A stretch of DNA of 8,380 nucleotides, taken from NCBI GenBank assembly GCA_045128635.1, contig JBGVRS010000115.1, positions 1 to 8,380 of the forward strand, in the 5' to 3' direction. Within the stretch, counting starts at the first letter, position 1, and each line of letters starts with the position of its first letter. The notes under the pieces were generated by a model. It saw only the letters and a program-made list of their open reading frames with translations, was not told the DNA's origin and made no database searches. The stretch is from HGM12587 sp045128635 (GTDB lineage: Bacteria > Bacillota > Clostridia > Lachnospirales > Lachnospiraceae). This document shows positions 1 through 6,095 of this stretch, one piece after another. A program made the translations under genes and the position numbers.

Positions 1-49
1 TGATTTGAAACAATACAATATCCGAACGAGGAAAAGGAGAAAAAGGAAC

Positions 50-460
50 ATGAAGAAAATTTTAACAATGCTGCTGATTATGACAATGGCAGTAAGTGTG
101 ATTGCATGCGGAAAGAAAGAAGAAGTATCTACAGAAACAACTGTGTATGAAGATGGTGCTGTGATTGGTGAAGGCAGCAAATCTTTTGAATTTACAGTGG
201 TAAACATGGCTGGTGAAGAAGCAACTTTTGAAGTGAAAACAGACGAAGATACTGTTGGAGCTGCTTTACTTGAAAACAATGTAATTGCCGGAGAAGATGG
301 AGATTACGGTTTATATGTAAAAACTGTCAATGGTGAAACTGTTGATTATGATAAAGATGGAAAATACTGGGCATTCTATATTAATGGAGAATATGGCATG
401 ACAGGTGTTGATTCCACGGACATTGTAGATGGAGATTCTTACGCATTTAAGGCTGAATAA
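50..460 (+). CDS. DUF4430 (transcobalamin-like) lipoprotein, probable corrinoid-binding
   Basis: A 136-residue exported lipoprotein. The start at 50 is preceded by GGAGA at 36-40 with 9 bases of spacing; an in-frame ATG at 5 would only add a basic tail before the signal peptide, so it was rejected. Residues 1-19 are a lipoprotein signal peptide with lipobox VIAC and Cys20 as the lipidation site. An acidic, Thr-rich linker follows to about residue 45. Residues about 46-136 form a DUF4430 domain, the fold of the C-terminal domain of transcobalamin and intrinsic factor; its hallmarks are YWAFYINGEYG (about 106-116) and the closing VDGDSYAF. The family is linked to corrinoid capture at the cell surface. 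The next gene, 2 bases downstream, is an ECF S-component, which supports a joint uptake role. Family assignment is strong; the ligand is inferred from context. No promoter is visible in the 49 bases available upstream. Confidence 0.85.
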   Translation: MKKILTMLLIMTMAVSVIACGKKEEVSTETTVYEDGAVIGEGSKSFEFTVVNMAGEEATFEVKTDEDTVGAALLENNVIAGEDGDYGLYVKTVNGETVDYDKDGKYWAFYINGEYGMTGVDSTDIVDGDSYAFKAE

Positions 461-462
461 CT

Positions 463-981
463 ATGAAACTTATGACAAGAGAAGTGGCAGTGTTTGCGAT
501 GCTTGGTTCTATTATGTATGCATCTAAAATGCTTATGGAGATTGCTCCAAACGTACATTTACTTGGAACTTTTGTCATTGCATTTACACTGGTTTATGGT
601 AAAAAAGCATTATATCCGATCTATGTATTTGTGCTTTTGACAGGAGTTTATGCCGGCTTTGCAACCTGGTGGATTCCTTATCTGTATTTATGGACGATTT
701 TATGGGGCATTACAATGCTGTTACCGAAAAATATGCCAAAGAAGATTCGCCCTTTTGTATATATGACAGTCTGTGCATTGCATGGATTTTTATATGGAAC
801 ATTATATGCACCTGCGCAGGCATTCTTTTTTGGATTGAATTTCGAAGGAACCATTGCATGGATCGTTGCAGGACTTCCATGGGATTTTGTACATGGTGTC
901 AGCAATTTTTTCTGTGGAATGTTGATTATGCCGATTGTACGTGCGCTTAGAATTGCAGAAGGAAATGCTACGATTAGCTAG
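463..981 (+). CDS. ECF transporter S-component, probable corrinoid or precursor uptake
   Basis: A 172-residue integral membrane protein with about six hydrophobic segments (roughly residues 8-26, 31-46, 49-68, 70-88, 97-121 and 131-160). Length and layout fit the substrate-binding S-component of an energy-coupling factor transporter. The final segment has the Pro/Asp/His/Asn-rich pattern GLPWDFVHGVSNFF (137-150), common at the end of S-components. ATPase and T subunits are not in the window; many Firmicutes share one EcfA/EcfT module among several S-components. The gene begins 2 bases after the DUF4430 lipoprotein stop, so the two are co-transcribed and probably translationally coupled. An alternative start is the in-frame ATG at 472. 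Substrate is inferred: cobalamin, cobinamide or alpha-ribazole are all possible given the cob genes next door. A hairpin terminator follows directly. Confidence 0.75.
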   Translation: MKLMTREVAVFAMLGSIMYASKMLMEIAPNVHLLGTFVIAFTLVYGKKALYPIYVFVLLTGVYAGFATWWIPYLYLWTILWGITMLLPKNMPKKIRPFVYMTVCALHGFLYGTLYAPAQAFFFGLNFEGTIAWIVAGLPWDFVHGVSNFFCGMLIMPIVRALRIAEGNATIS

Positions 982-987
982 AAAGAA

Positions 988-1018
988 AATGACGACCCTT
1001 GAGTGGGTCGTCATTTTT
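988..1018. terminator. Bidirectional intrinsic terminator between ECF S-component and cobU
   Basis: A perfect 11-bp stem (988-998 with 1005-1015) closes a 6-base loop. On the + strand it is followed by TTTT, and on the - strand by TTTTCTTTC. It lies 6 bases after the + strand stop and abuts the cobU stop codon at 1019-1017, so it can end both convergent operons. Confidence 0.9.
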
Positions 1019-1490
1019 AGAATCTTTTGCAATTTGAAGAAATATGCACCAACAGTTCATTTAAATGATTTAACTGATGGATATAGTTGTTTGTTTCAGC
1101 ATCAAAAGAACCTTCTGTTAATCCGTCAATGCTGACAATGATTAGTTTTTTGCAATGTTCCGCAAGTAAAAGGATACGTTCAAAGCACTCGGTTTCGTTG
1201 GATTTATGAATAAAAATCCCATTGGCAAGCAGATTTGAAGCATCTTCCAGTAAAACAACAGCATTGGATGGAAATTCAAGGGTATGTATATTCCAAGGTT
1301 CTTCAATTGTTTGGAATCCCTTACCAGAACGTTGTGATATATGCTTTTTAATTCTTTGAAGATTTTCATCGGTTTGTGGAACCATGGTTGCCAGATAAAT
1401 CAGTGGGTTATTATTGTTTTGTACGGCTAAATTTTCTGCATATAGGCTCTTTCCGCTATTATTAGGTCCTAAAATCAATTGGATGTCCAT
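1017..1490 (-). CDS. cobU: Adenosylcobinamide kinase / adenosylcobinamide-phosphate guanylyltransferase (short CobU)
   Basis: CobU phosphorylates adenosylcobinamide and then adds GMP from GTP, giving adenosylcobinamide-GDP for CobS. Residues 8-15 (GPNNSGKS) form the Walker A loop. The LQRIKKHISQR stretch (44-54) matches the region holding the guanylylated histidine of known CobU proteins, with H50 the likely counterpart, and it is followed by FQTIEEPW (59-66), equivalent to the usual WRT.E.P motif. VVLLEDASNLLANG (78-91) corresponds to the Walker B region. At 157 residues the protein is shorter than the usual 165-185, and the C-terminal half is diverged, with the conserved LGIVP and RDLxGxxNQ segments largely replaced. 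The start overlaps the end of cobT by 16 bases, and GGAGG at 1504-1500 inside cobT supplies the ribosome binding site, which indicates coupling. Confidence rests on Walker A, the HxxxR and TIEEP motifs, and the cobT neighbour. Confidence 0.85.
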   Translation of the reverse strand: MDIQLILGPNNSGKSLYAENLAVQNNNNPLIYLATMVPQTDENLQRIKKHISQRSGKGFQTIEEPWNIHTLEFPSNAVVLLEDASNLLANGIFIHKSNETECFERILLLAEHCKKLIIVSIDGLTEGSFDAETNNYIHQLNHLNELLVHISSNCKRF

Positions 1491-2533
1491 TTTTCGTAAG
1501 CCTCCACATTGATATCATCAAAGCTGGCAGCATTCCAGTAAACTGATGCAGCCATATCTAAAAGAGGCATTAAAGCAACCGCACCGGTTCCTTCGCCCAA
1601 TCGCATATTACCATGGATAACAGGTTTAAAACCTAACGCCTGCATCAGCATCTGACCTGCAGGTTCAGCACTGATATGAGATGGCAGGATGTAATCTTTT
1701 ACATGTGAACAAATCTTTACAGCAAGAAGCGCAGAAACACCGGAAATAAATCCGTCCATAATTACCGGGATTCCATAAAGAGCACCGCCAAGAAATGCAC
1801 CGACCATGCCGGCGATGTCGAACCCGCCGACTTTTGATAAAACATCTAATGCATCAGATGAATCCGGCTGATTGACTTTAAGCGCTTTTTTGATCGCATT
1901 TTGCTTTCGGATAAGACCTTCATCGGTAAGTCCGGAGCCGCGTCCGGTCACCTGTTCTACAGGAACATTTAACAAGCAGGAGAGAATTGCACTGGAAGTT
2001 GTGGTATTTCCAATCCCGGCTTCCCCGGTGGCAATGATACGATAGCCTTCTTCTTTACGCTGTCTGACTAGCTCAATGCCGGTTAGGATTCCCTTCTTTG
2101 CCTGTTCGATGGTCATGGCAGGACCTTCACTGATATCATTGGTTCCTCTTGCAAGAGAACATGGAAGGAGCCCTGCTACCTGATCGATCATACCCATATC
2201 AATTGGGAAAACGTCAGCTCCACATGCAGCAGCCATAGCATTGACACTGGTTGTCTTTCGTACAAGAGAATTTGCAATGGCAGTGGTCACATCATGGGTA
2301 CTTTGTGCAACGCCTTGTGCCAAAACACCGTTATCAGCACAGAAAACAAGTACACATTTTTTAGAAATATCAATTTTGGGTGTACCGGAAGCACCGGCAA
2401 CTGCAGCAAGTAAAGTTTCAAGCTTTCCAAGGCTTCCCACAGGTTTTGCGATATGATCAAAATGATAAATACAGGCTTCATAAGCCTTTTTATCACCTGG
2501 TTTAATTTGTGATATTAATTCGTAAAGTTCCAT
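1475..2533 (-). CDS. cobT: Nicotinate-nucleotide--dimethylbenzimidazole phosphoribosyltransferase (CobT)
   Basis: CobT transfers the phosphoribosyl group of nicotinate mononucleotide to a lower-ligand base such as 5,6-dimethylbenzimidazole, giving alpha-ribazole 5'-phosphate in the cytoplasm. The 352-residue length is normal. Family landmarks run in order: KPVGSLGKLE (30-39), CADNGV (65-70), GEAGIGNTTTSSA (170-182), VTGRGSGL (195-202) and MRLGEGTGA (310-318), in which E314 matches the catalytic glutamate of characterised CobT. The start at 2533 is preceded by GGAGGGAC with good spacing, and a TTGACA/TAAAAT promoter lies just upstream. It is the first gene of the leftward cobT-cobU operon and diverges from cobS. 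No riboswitch fits in the short leader. Which base it attaches in vivo cannot be read from sequence. Confidence 0.97.
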   Translation of the reverse strand: MELYELISQIKPGDKKAYEACIYHFDHIAKPVGSLGKLETLLAAVAGASGTPKIDISKKCVLVFCADNGVLAQGVAQSTHDVTTAIANSLVRKTTSVNAMAAACGADVFPIDMGMIDQVAGLLPCSLARGTNDISEGPAMTIEQAKKGILTGIELVRQRKEEGYRIIATGEAGIGNTTTSSAILSCLLNVPVEQVTGRGSGLTDEGLIRKQNAIKKALKVNQPDSSDALDVLSKVGGFDIAGMVGAFLGGALYGIPVIMDGFISGVSALLAVKICSHVKDYILPSHISAEPAGQMLMQALGFKPVIHGNMRLGEGTGAVALMPLLDMAASVYWNAASFDDINVEAYEKWTSN

Positions 2534-2569
2534 GATGTCCCTCCAAGTCGGATGATTTTACTGGTTCAA

Positions 2570-2598
2570 ATTTTAATCCTGGAAAGTTTCTTTGTCAA
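2570..2598 (-). promoter_or_regulatory. Sigma-A type promoter of cobT-cobU
   Basis: On the - strand TTGACA (2598-2593) and TAAAAT (2575-2570) are separated by 17 bases. Transcription should begin near 2563, giving a leader of about 30 bases, too short for a cobalamin aptamer. Confidence 0.8.
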
Positions 2599-2617
2599 AT
2601 GCTTTTATAAGGAACAA

Positions 2618-2646
2618 TTGACAGTAAAATTTGGTGTGACTATAAT
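2618..2646 (+). promoter_or_regulatory. Consensus sigma-A promoter of the cobS operon
   Basis: A perfect TTGACA (2618-2623), a 17-base spacer and a perfect TATAAT (2641-2646). The leader to the cobS start is about 26 bases, leaving no room for a riboswitch. It sits back to back with the cobT promoter, with 19 bases between the two -35 boxes. Confidence 0.9.
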
Positions 2647-2678
2647 CTTGATAGTATAAATATTCAGAGGTATTACTT

Positions 2679-3422
2679 ATGAGAAAATATATGACAGCCT
2701 TTTCGATGACCCAGTCCATGTTTTGCTCCCTGCCATTTCCATGTAAGGCATGGGATGAAGAATGCAGACCTTATATGCTTTTGTTTCTTCCTGTTGTAGG
2801 GTTGGAAATCGGTGCATTGTGGTTATTGATTAATTTTGTTTTGAAGAATTTACAGGTACATCCTATGATATATGGACTTGTGATGTGTGCAGTTCCTTAT
2901 CTGACAACGGGATTTATGCATCTGGACGGTTTTATGGATGTAGTAGATGCGGTCTGTTCTTGGAGAGACTTAGAGAAGCGCAGGGCAATCTTAAAGGATT
3001 CTCATGTGGGTTCTTTTGCAGTGGTATGGTGTGTTTTCCTGATTTTGGCAGGTTTTGCCATGTTTTCTGCGATACCTGCGGATGCAGATATGAGAGTGCT
3101 GTTAGTTATTCCGGCAGTCAGCAGATGCTGTTCTGCACTGGCAATTATGAGATTAAAGACCATGAATACCAGTCAGTATGCGAATACAGCAAATTATCCA
3201 AAATGGCATCAGATGCTGCTTGTAATCATGATTTTATTATGCTTAGGTCTCGGATTTGTTTTAGCTGGAAAGTATAGTATTTCACTGATGATCGGTCTAC
3301 TTGGATATTGCGTTGCATTAAGAAAAAGCTATCGTTCTTTACAGGGAATGAATGGTGATATTTCGGGATTTTGTATCTGTATCAGTGAATTATGTGCAGT
3401 GGCAGCAATGGCTTTGCTATAG
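2679..3422 (+). CDS. cobS: Adenosylcobinamide-GDP ribazoletransferase (cobalamin synthase, CobS)
   Basis: CobS is an integral membrane enzyme that joins adenosylcobinamide-GDP with alpha-ribazole (or its phosphate) to give adenosylcobalamin (phosphate), the last assembly step. The 247-residue length is typical. The family signature HLDGFMDVVDAVCS (81-94) with its Asp-rich metal site is present, followed by KRRAILKDSHVGSFAV (99-114). MNGDISGF near residue 224 matches the conserved C-terminal GDxxG loop. Several hydrophobic segments alternate with these loops. The start at 2679 follows AGAGG at 2666-2670 with 8 bases of spacing; the ATG at 2691 is an alternative. It heads a rightward operon with cobC (12 bases apart) and a TIM-barrel gene, and diverges from cobT-cobU. 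Confidence 0.96.
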   Translation: MRKYMTAFSMTQSMFCSLPFPCKAWDEECRPYMLLFLPVVGLEIGALWLLINFVLKNLQVHPMIYGLVMCAVPYLTTGFMHLDGFMDVVDAVCSWRDLEKRRAILKDSHVGSFAVVWCVFLILAGFAMFSAIPADADMRVLLVIPAVSRCCSALAIMRLKTMNTSQYANTANYPKWHQMLLVIMILLCLGLGFVLAGKYSISLMIGLLGYCVALRKSYRSLQGMNGDISGFCICISELCAVAAMALL

Positions 3423-3434
3423 ACAGGAGATAAT

Positions 3435-3986
3435 ATGAGTGAGTTATATTTGATCCGTCATGGACGGACGGAAGCAAATGAAAAATGGTTGTATTGTGGT
3501 TCTACGGATTTGTTTTTATCAGAATCCGGAGCAAAGGAACTTGAAAATATAAAATACAGTGTACCGGAAGATGCAATTTTCATCACCAGTGGTATGAACC
3601 GCACAGAACAGACCTTAAAGATTTTGTTTGGAGATATACCCCATGAGATTGACAGTCGATTTCGGGAAGTGGATTTCGGCGTATTTGAGATGAAATCTTA
3701 TGAATCCTTGAAGAATCAGGCTGATTATCAGGCATGGATTTCCGGTGATAATGAGAAAAATGTTCCGCCAAATGGTGAGAGCGGAGAACAAATGAAAAAA
3801 AGAGTTCTGGAAGGTTTGCAGGATTTACTTCAGGAAACCAGACCGGTGGTTTTGGTAACTCACGGTGGCGTCATTGCCTCAATCATGGAACATTTACATC
3901 CGGTAGAAAATAAAAACAGATATCAATGGCAGCCTCGGCCGGGACATGGTTATGTGATACGAGAGGGAGAATATCAGGAGTTATAA
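3435..3986 (+). CDS. cobC: Alpha-ribazole phosphatase-like histidine phosphatase (CobC)
   Basis: A 183-residue member of the histidine phosphatase (phosphoglycerate mutase-like) superfamily. LIRHGRTEAN (6-15) contains the phosphate-accepting H9 and R8. R56 (GMNRTEQT), E78 (FREVDFGVFE) and H143 (VTHGGV) complete the expected catalytic set. Its place between cobS and a cob-linked gene, 12 bases after cobS, points to CobC, which removes the 5'-phosphate from alpha-ribazole phosphate or from adenosylcobalamin phosphate. AGGAG at 3425-3429 provides a good ribosome binding site with 5 bases of spacing. The superfamily is certain. The specific substrate follows from context, since sequence alone does not separate CobC from other small histidine phosphatases. 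Confidence 0.88.
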   Translation: MSELYLIRHGRTEANEKWLYCGSTDLFLSESGAKELENIKYSVPEDAIFITSGMNRTEQTLKILFGDIPHEIDSRFREVDFGVFEMKSYESLKNQADYQAWISGDNEKNVPPNGESGEQMKKRVLEGLQDLLQETRPVVLVTHGGVIASIMEHLHPVENKNRYQWQPRPGHGYVIREGEYQEL

Positions 3987-3991
3987 AACAA

Positions 3992-4957
3992 ATGAAAACA
4001 TTGTTTAATATTACAACAAGTGAAGATGATCTGGATCGATTTGAATCCTCTAAGGATTTAGAAAGTATGCTGGTACCTCATTTTGATGGGGTCGAATTGA
4101 TGTATTACCGTGAAGATGAAAGAAGCATCATTCCAAAAGAGAAAGTGGTTGGATATCATATGCATTTCTTTCCATTCTGGATGGATTTTTGGAAAGGGAA
4201 TGAAGAACGGTTATTCAAAGAATTTGACACAAAAGAAAACTGGGAACGGTATTATGGCGGTTCCACAAAGGATGCTGTGGTTCGTCGATATAAAGAAGAC
4301 TTAAAATATGCTCATCTATATGGTGCAGAGTATGTGGTATTTCATGTATCAGAAGCGTCTATTGAAGAATCTTTTACATGGAATTATCATTACAGTGATG
4401 AGGAGGTGGTAGATGCAACGGCAGAACTGCTGAATGAGATTTTTGCAGATGAAGATGGAAGCATTGCACTGTTACTGGAAAATTTATGGCAGCCGGGACT
4501 CAAGTTTACGAGGCCGGAGATTACCGAACGCTTATTGGATCAGATTTTATATCCGAATAAGGGAATTATGCTTGATACAGGGCATTTATTACATACAAAT
4601 ACAAGTTTAAAAACACAGGAAGAGGGTATTGCGTATATTCATCAGATGCTGGATGTTCATGGAGAACTTTGTAAGTATATCAGAGGTGTACATTTGAATC
4701 AGTCGCTGACGGGTGATTACTGTGAAGAGACGAAGAAGAATCCACCGAAAATGGAACCGACTTATTATGGACGATATAATCAGATGTTTTTCCATGCATT
4801 TGCGGTAGACAAGCATGAACCATTTACAGGAGTGGGAATCAAAGAACTGATAGAACGTATTGCACCGGAATATGTGACATTTGAGTTTATTACCGCAGAT
4901 AATGCACAGCATAGAGAATATCTGCAGCAGCAGTTAAAAGCTCTTGGAAGAATATAA
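3992..4957 (+). CDS. Xylose-isomerase-like TIM-barrel protein in the cob operon, substrate unknown
   Basis: A 321-residue protein resembling the xylose isomerase-like / AP endonuclease 2 TIM-barrel superfamily. Candidate metal-binding residues fall at strand ends as expected: H118 (VVFHVS), E163 (LLLENLW), D195 and H198 (IMLDTGH), H234 (GVHLNQ) and E298 (VTFEFI). These suggest a divalent-metal enzyme acting on a sugar, sugar phosphate or phosphodiester. The start at 3992, 5 bases after the cobC stop, has AGGAG at 3976-3980; an upstream in-frame ATG at 3926 lies inside cobC and was rejected. As third gene of the cobS-cobC operon it probably serves cobamide assembly or lower-ligand metabolism, but no known cobalamin enzyme is a clear match. 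It could instead be a general sugar-phosphate isomerase/epimerase or an endonuclease IV-like enzyme. A terminator follows 17 bases after the stop. Confidence 0.8.
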   Translation: MKTLFNITTSEDDLDRFESSKDLESMLVPHFDGVELMYYREDERSIIPKEKVVGYHMHFFPFWMDFWKGNEERLFKEFDTKENWERYYGGSTKDAVVRRYKEDLKYAHLYGAEYVVFHVSEASIEESFTWNYHYSDEEVVDATAELLNEIFADEDGSIALLLENLWQPGLKFTRPEITERLLDQILYPNKGIMLDTGHLLHTNTSLKTQEEGIAYIHQMLDVHGELCKYIRGVHLNQSLTGDYCEETKKNPPKMEPTYYGRYNQMFFHAFAVDKHEPFTGVGIKELIERIAPEYVTFEFITADNAQHREYLQQQLKALGRI

Positions 4958-4974
4958 AATAACGCAGTAACGTT

Positions 4975-5010
4975 AAAAGGAACCGTGGGAGTACGGTTCC
5001 TTTTCCTATA
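4975..5010. terminator. Intrinsic terminator after the cobS operon
   Basis: A perfect 12-bp stem (4975-4986 with 4993-5004) with a 6-base loop. The + strand 3' arm ends in TTTT and runs into a pyrimidine stretch (CCTATA). The - strand copy also ends in TTTT, so it could stop read-through from the opposing riboswitch RNA. Confidence 0.85.
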
Positions 5011-5025
5011 GAGGCAAAATAGTAG

Positions 5026-5073
5026 TTAATTTAGTTTGCAAAAAACGATCGTATCTGCAGATAATACGATCGT
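5026..5073 (-). terminator. Intrinsic terminator of riboswitch RS1 (expression platform)
   Basis: On the - strand a perfect 10-bp stem (5073-5064 with 5054-5045) with a 9-base loop is followed by six Ts (5045-5040). An upstream segment, TACGGTC at 5119-5113, can pair with GATCGTA (5071-5065) in the 5' arm: seven pairs including one G-U. That would be a plausible antiterminator, so the platform looks complete. Confidence 0.8.
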
Positions 5074-5316
5074 CCGATTTACAAAACAATAAAATATGAG
5101 ATGTTTCCTATCGACCGTAAGAATCATTTTATAAATCCATACAAGCAGTTCTCCTGACTTAAGATCAACATCTCAAAACGCCTTCCCAGACGCTCCATTC
5201 ATCCAGTGACATCATGTTTTGAGACTCCCTATCACAGTGGCGGGACCGTACCGGATTTACACCGGTTTCTCTATGAATCCTTTCGGAACTTGTACTTCTT
5301 GCACGTTCATTAACTT
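5036..5316 (-). ncRNA. Predicted stand-alone cobalamin-riboswitch RNA, about 280 nt
   Basis: This unit comprises its own promoter (5351-5323), a cobalamin aptamer (5295-5140), a linker and an intrinsic terminator, with no credible gene behind it on the same strand. The cobS operon lies beyond in the opposite direction. A 33-codon ORF (5127-5026) runs through the terminator but lacks a ribosome binding site. The boundaries are estimated from the -10 box and the T run. It could be a leader RNA left by gene loss, a regulatory small RNA, or the start of an antisense transcript. Confidence 0.5.
5140..5295 (-). promoter_or_regulatory. Cobalamin riboswitch aptamer RS1
   Basis: Read on the - strand, the conserved blocks appear in order: GAGAAACCGGTG (5271-5260) with its P3 repeat ATCCGGTACGG, CCCGCCACTGTGATAGGG (5244-5227), and the 3' signature AAGTCAGGAGAACTGC (5160-5145). 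TACAAG (5294-5289) pairs with CTTGTA (5145-5140) as P1. A long internal pairing of CTCAAAAC with GTTTTGAG closes the P6-side extension. Of the three aptamers here it is the closest to the class consensus. Confidence 0.95.
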
Positions 5317-5322
5317 GTTAAG

Positions 5323-5351
5323 ATATTAACATAATTCAATTGATTTGTCTA
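5323..5351 (-). promoter_or_regulatory. Promoter of riboswitch RS1
   Basis: On the - strand TAGACA (5351-5346), a 17-base spacer and TAATAT (5328-5323). It starts only 9 bases after the LRR gene's stop codon, so RS1 can be transcribed independently of that gene. Confidence 0.65.
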
Positions 5352-5359
5352 TGTAAAAA

Positions 5360-6049
5360 TTATTTTTCTATATATTCTGCCAGTATCTGATTTTTCTGGC
5401 AGTAAACATCCACTTTGGAATTCTTATAACATCGAATCTTTGTGGAGCGGTTTACCACCCGTTCTCCGATGTATCTTGGCTCATGAGCAATTTCCAACAC
5501 CTTTAAATGATTACATCCGTGAAAAGCTTCTTCGCCGATGCGTTCTACCGATGGTGGGATGGTAACAGAGGTTAATCGGTTACAGCGGAAAAATGCTTTG
5601 TCTTTGATAACTGTTATGGTAGAGGGAAGATGTAATTCGGTTATGCTGGCAAAATAAAATGCTCCTTCCCCGATTTTTTGTACACCTTCAGGAATTGTAA
5701 AATTTTCTAATTTTCTGCATTTATAAAATGCACCATCAGGAATATTCTTGATAGTGGAAGGTAATTTGATGGTTGTGAGTCCTTTACATCCGGAAAAAGC
5801 TTCTTTATCAAAGGCTGTGAGAGAGTCAGGAAGATCTAATGTCTGCAAATGAATGCAGTCCTGAAACGCCCTTGCACCAATATGTTCCAATCCTTCAGGA
5901 AAGGTAATCTTTTTGATGCAGGGCTGTCTCATAAAAGCTTCTTCTTCAATTGAAGTAACATTTTCCGGGAATATAAGATGTTCCGACAGGTATCGTTTCG
6001 CATTTTTGCGCGAAATTACCCCTGGGGAAGTAACGACGTGAATGGTCAT
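5360..6049 (-). CDS. BspA-type leucine-rich-repeat protein under a cobalamin riboswitch
   Basis: A 229-residue protein built almost wholly of BspA/TpLRR (LRR_5) repeats. The repeat-marking proline falls at residues 28, 51, 74, 97, 120, 142 and 165, a period of 23 (once 22). Each unit resembles LPxxVxxIGxxAFxxCxxL, and a degenerate eighth unit follows at about 185. The C-terminus (RCYKNSKVDVYCQKNQ) resembles the usual capping segment of such proteins. There is no signal peptide, transmembrane segment or anchor, so it looks cytosolic, unlike many surface BspA proteins. The start at 6049 is supported by AAGGAG at 6066-6061, spacing 11; an in-frame ATG at 6145 lies inside the riboswitch and is rejected. 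These repeats usually bind proteins; the partner is unknown. RS2 directly upstream implies control by cobalamin. No terminator follows before RS1. Confidence 0.88.
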   Translation of the reverse strand: MTIHVVTSPGVISRKNAKRYLSEHLIFPENVTSIEEEAFMRQPCIKKITFPEGLEHIGARAFQDCIHLQTLDLPDSLTAFDKEAFSGCKGLTTIKLPSTIKNIPDGAFYKCRKLENFTIPEGVQKIGEGAFYFASITELHLPSTITVIKDKAFFRCNRLTSVTIPPSVERIGEEAFHGCNHLKVLEIAHEPRYIGERVVNRSTKIRCYKNSKVDVYCQKNQILAEYIEK

Positions 6050-6095
6050 GTGTAATAATTCTCCTTTTTCTATATCGTGTAGAAAGTGAAGCAGT

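Noticed and set aside
1..49. Possible riboswitch end upstream of the lipoprotein gene
   Set aside because: Only 49 bases are available and no AGTCAGAAGACC-type signature is present; nothing can be supported.
3926..3991. Upstream start for the TIM-barrel gene inside cobC
   Set aside because: The extension is out of frame within cobC and lacks a ribosome binding site. ATG at 3992 has AGGAG and fits the fold's first strand.
4607..4912. 101-codon ORF antisense to the TIM-barrel gene, downstream of RS1
   Set aside because: It was considered as a target of RS1, but it has no ribosome binding site and lies behind two terminators. Its Cys/Phe/Arg-rich product looks like a coding shadow.
5026..5127. 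A 33-codon ORF on the - strand after the RS1 aptamer
   Set aside because: It has no ribosome binding site, runs through the terminator hairpin and its T run, and its predicted product has no recognisable features.
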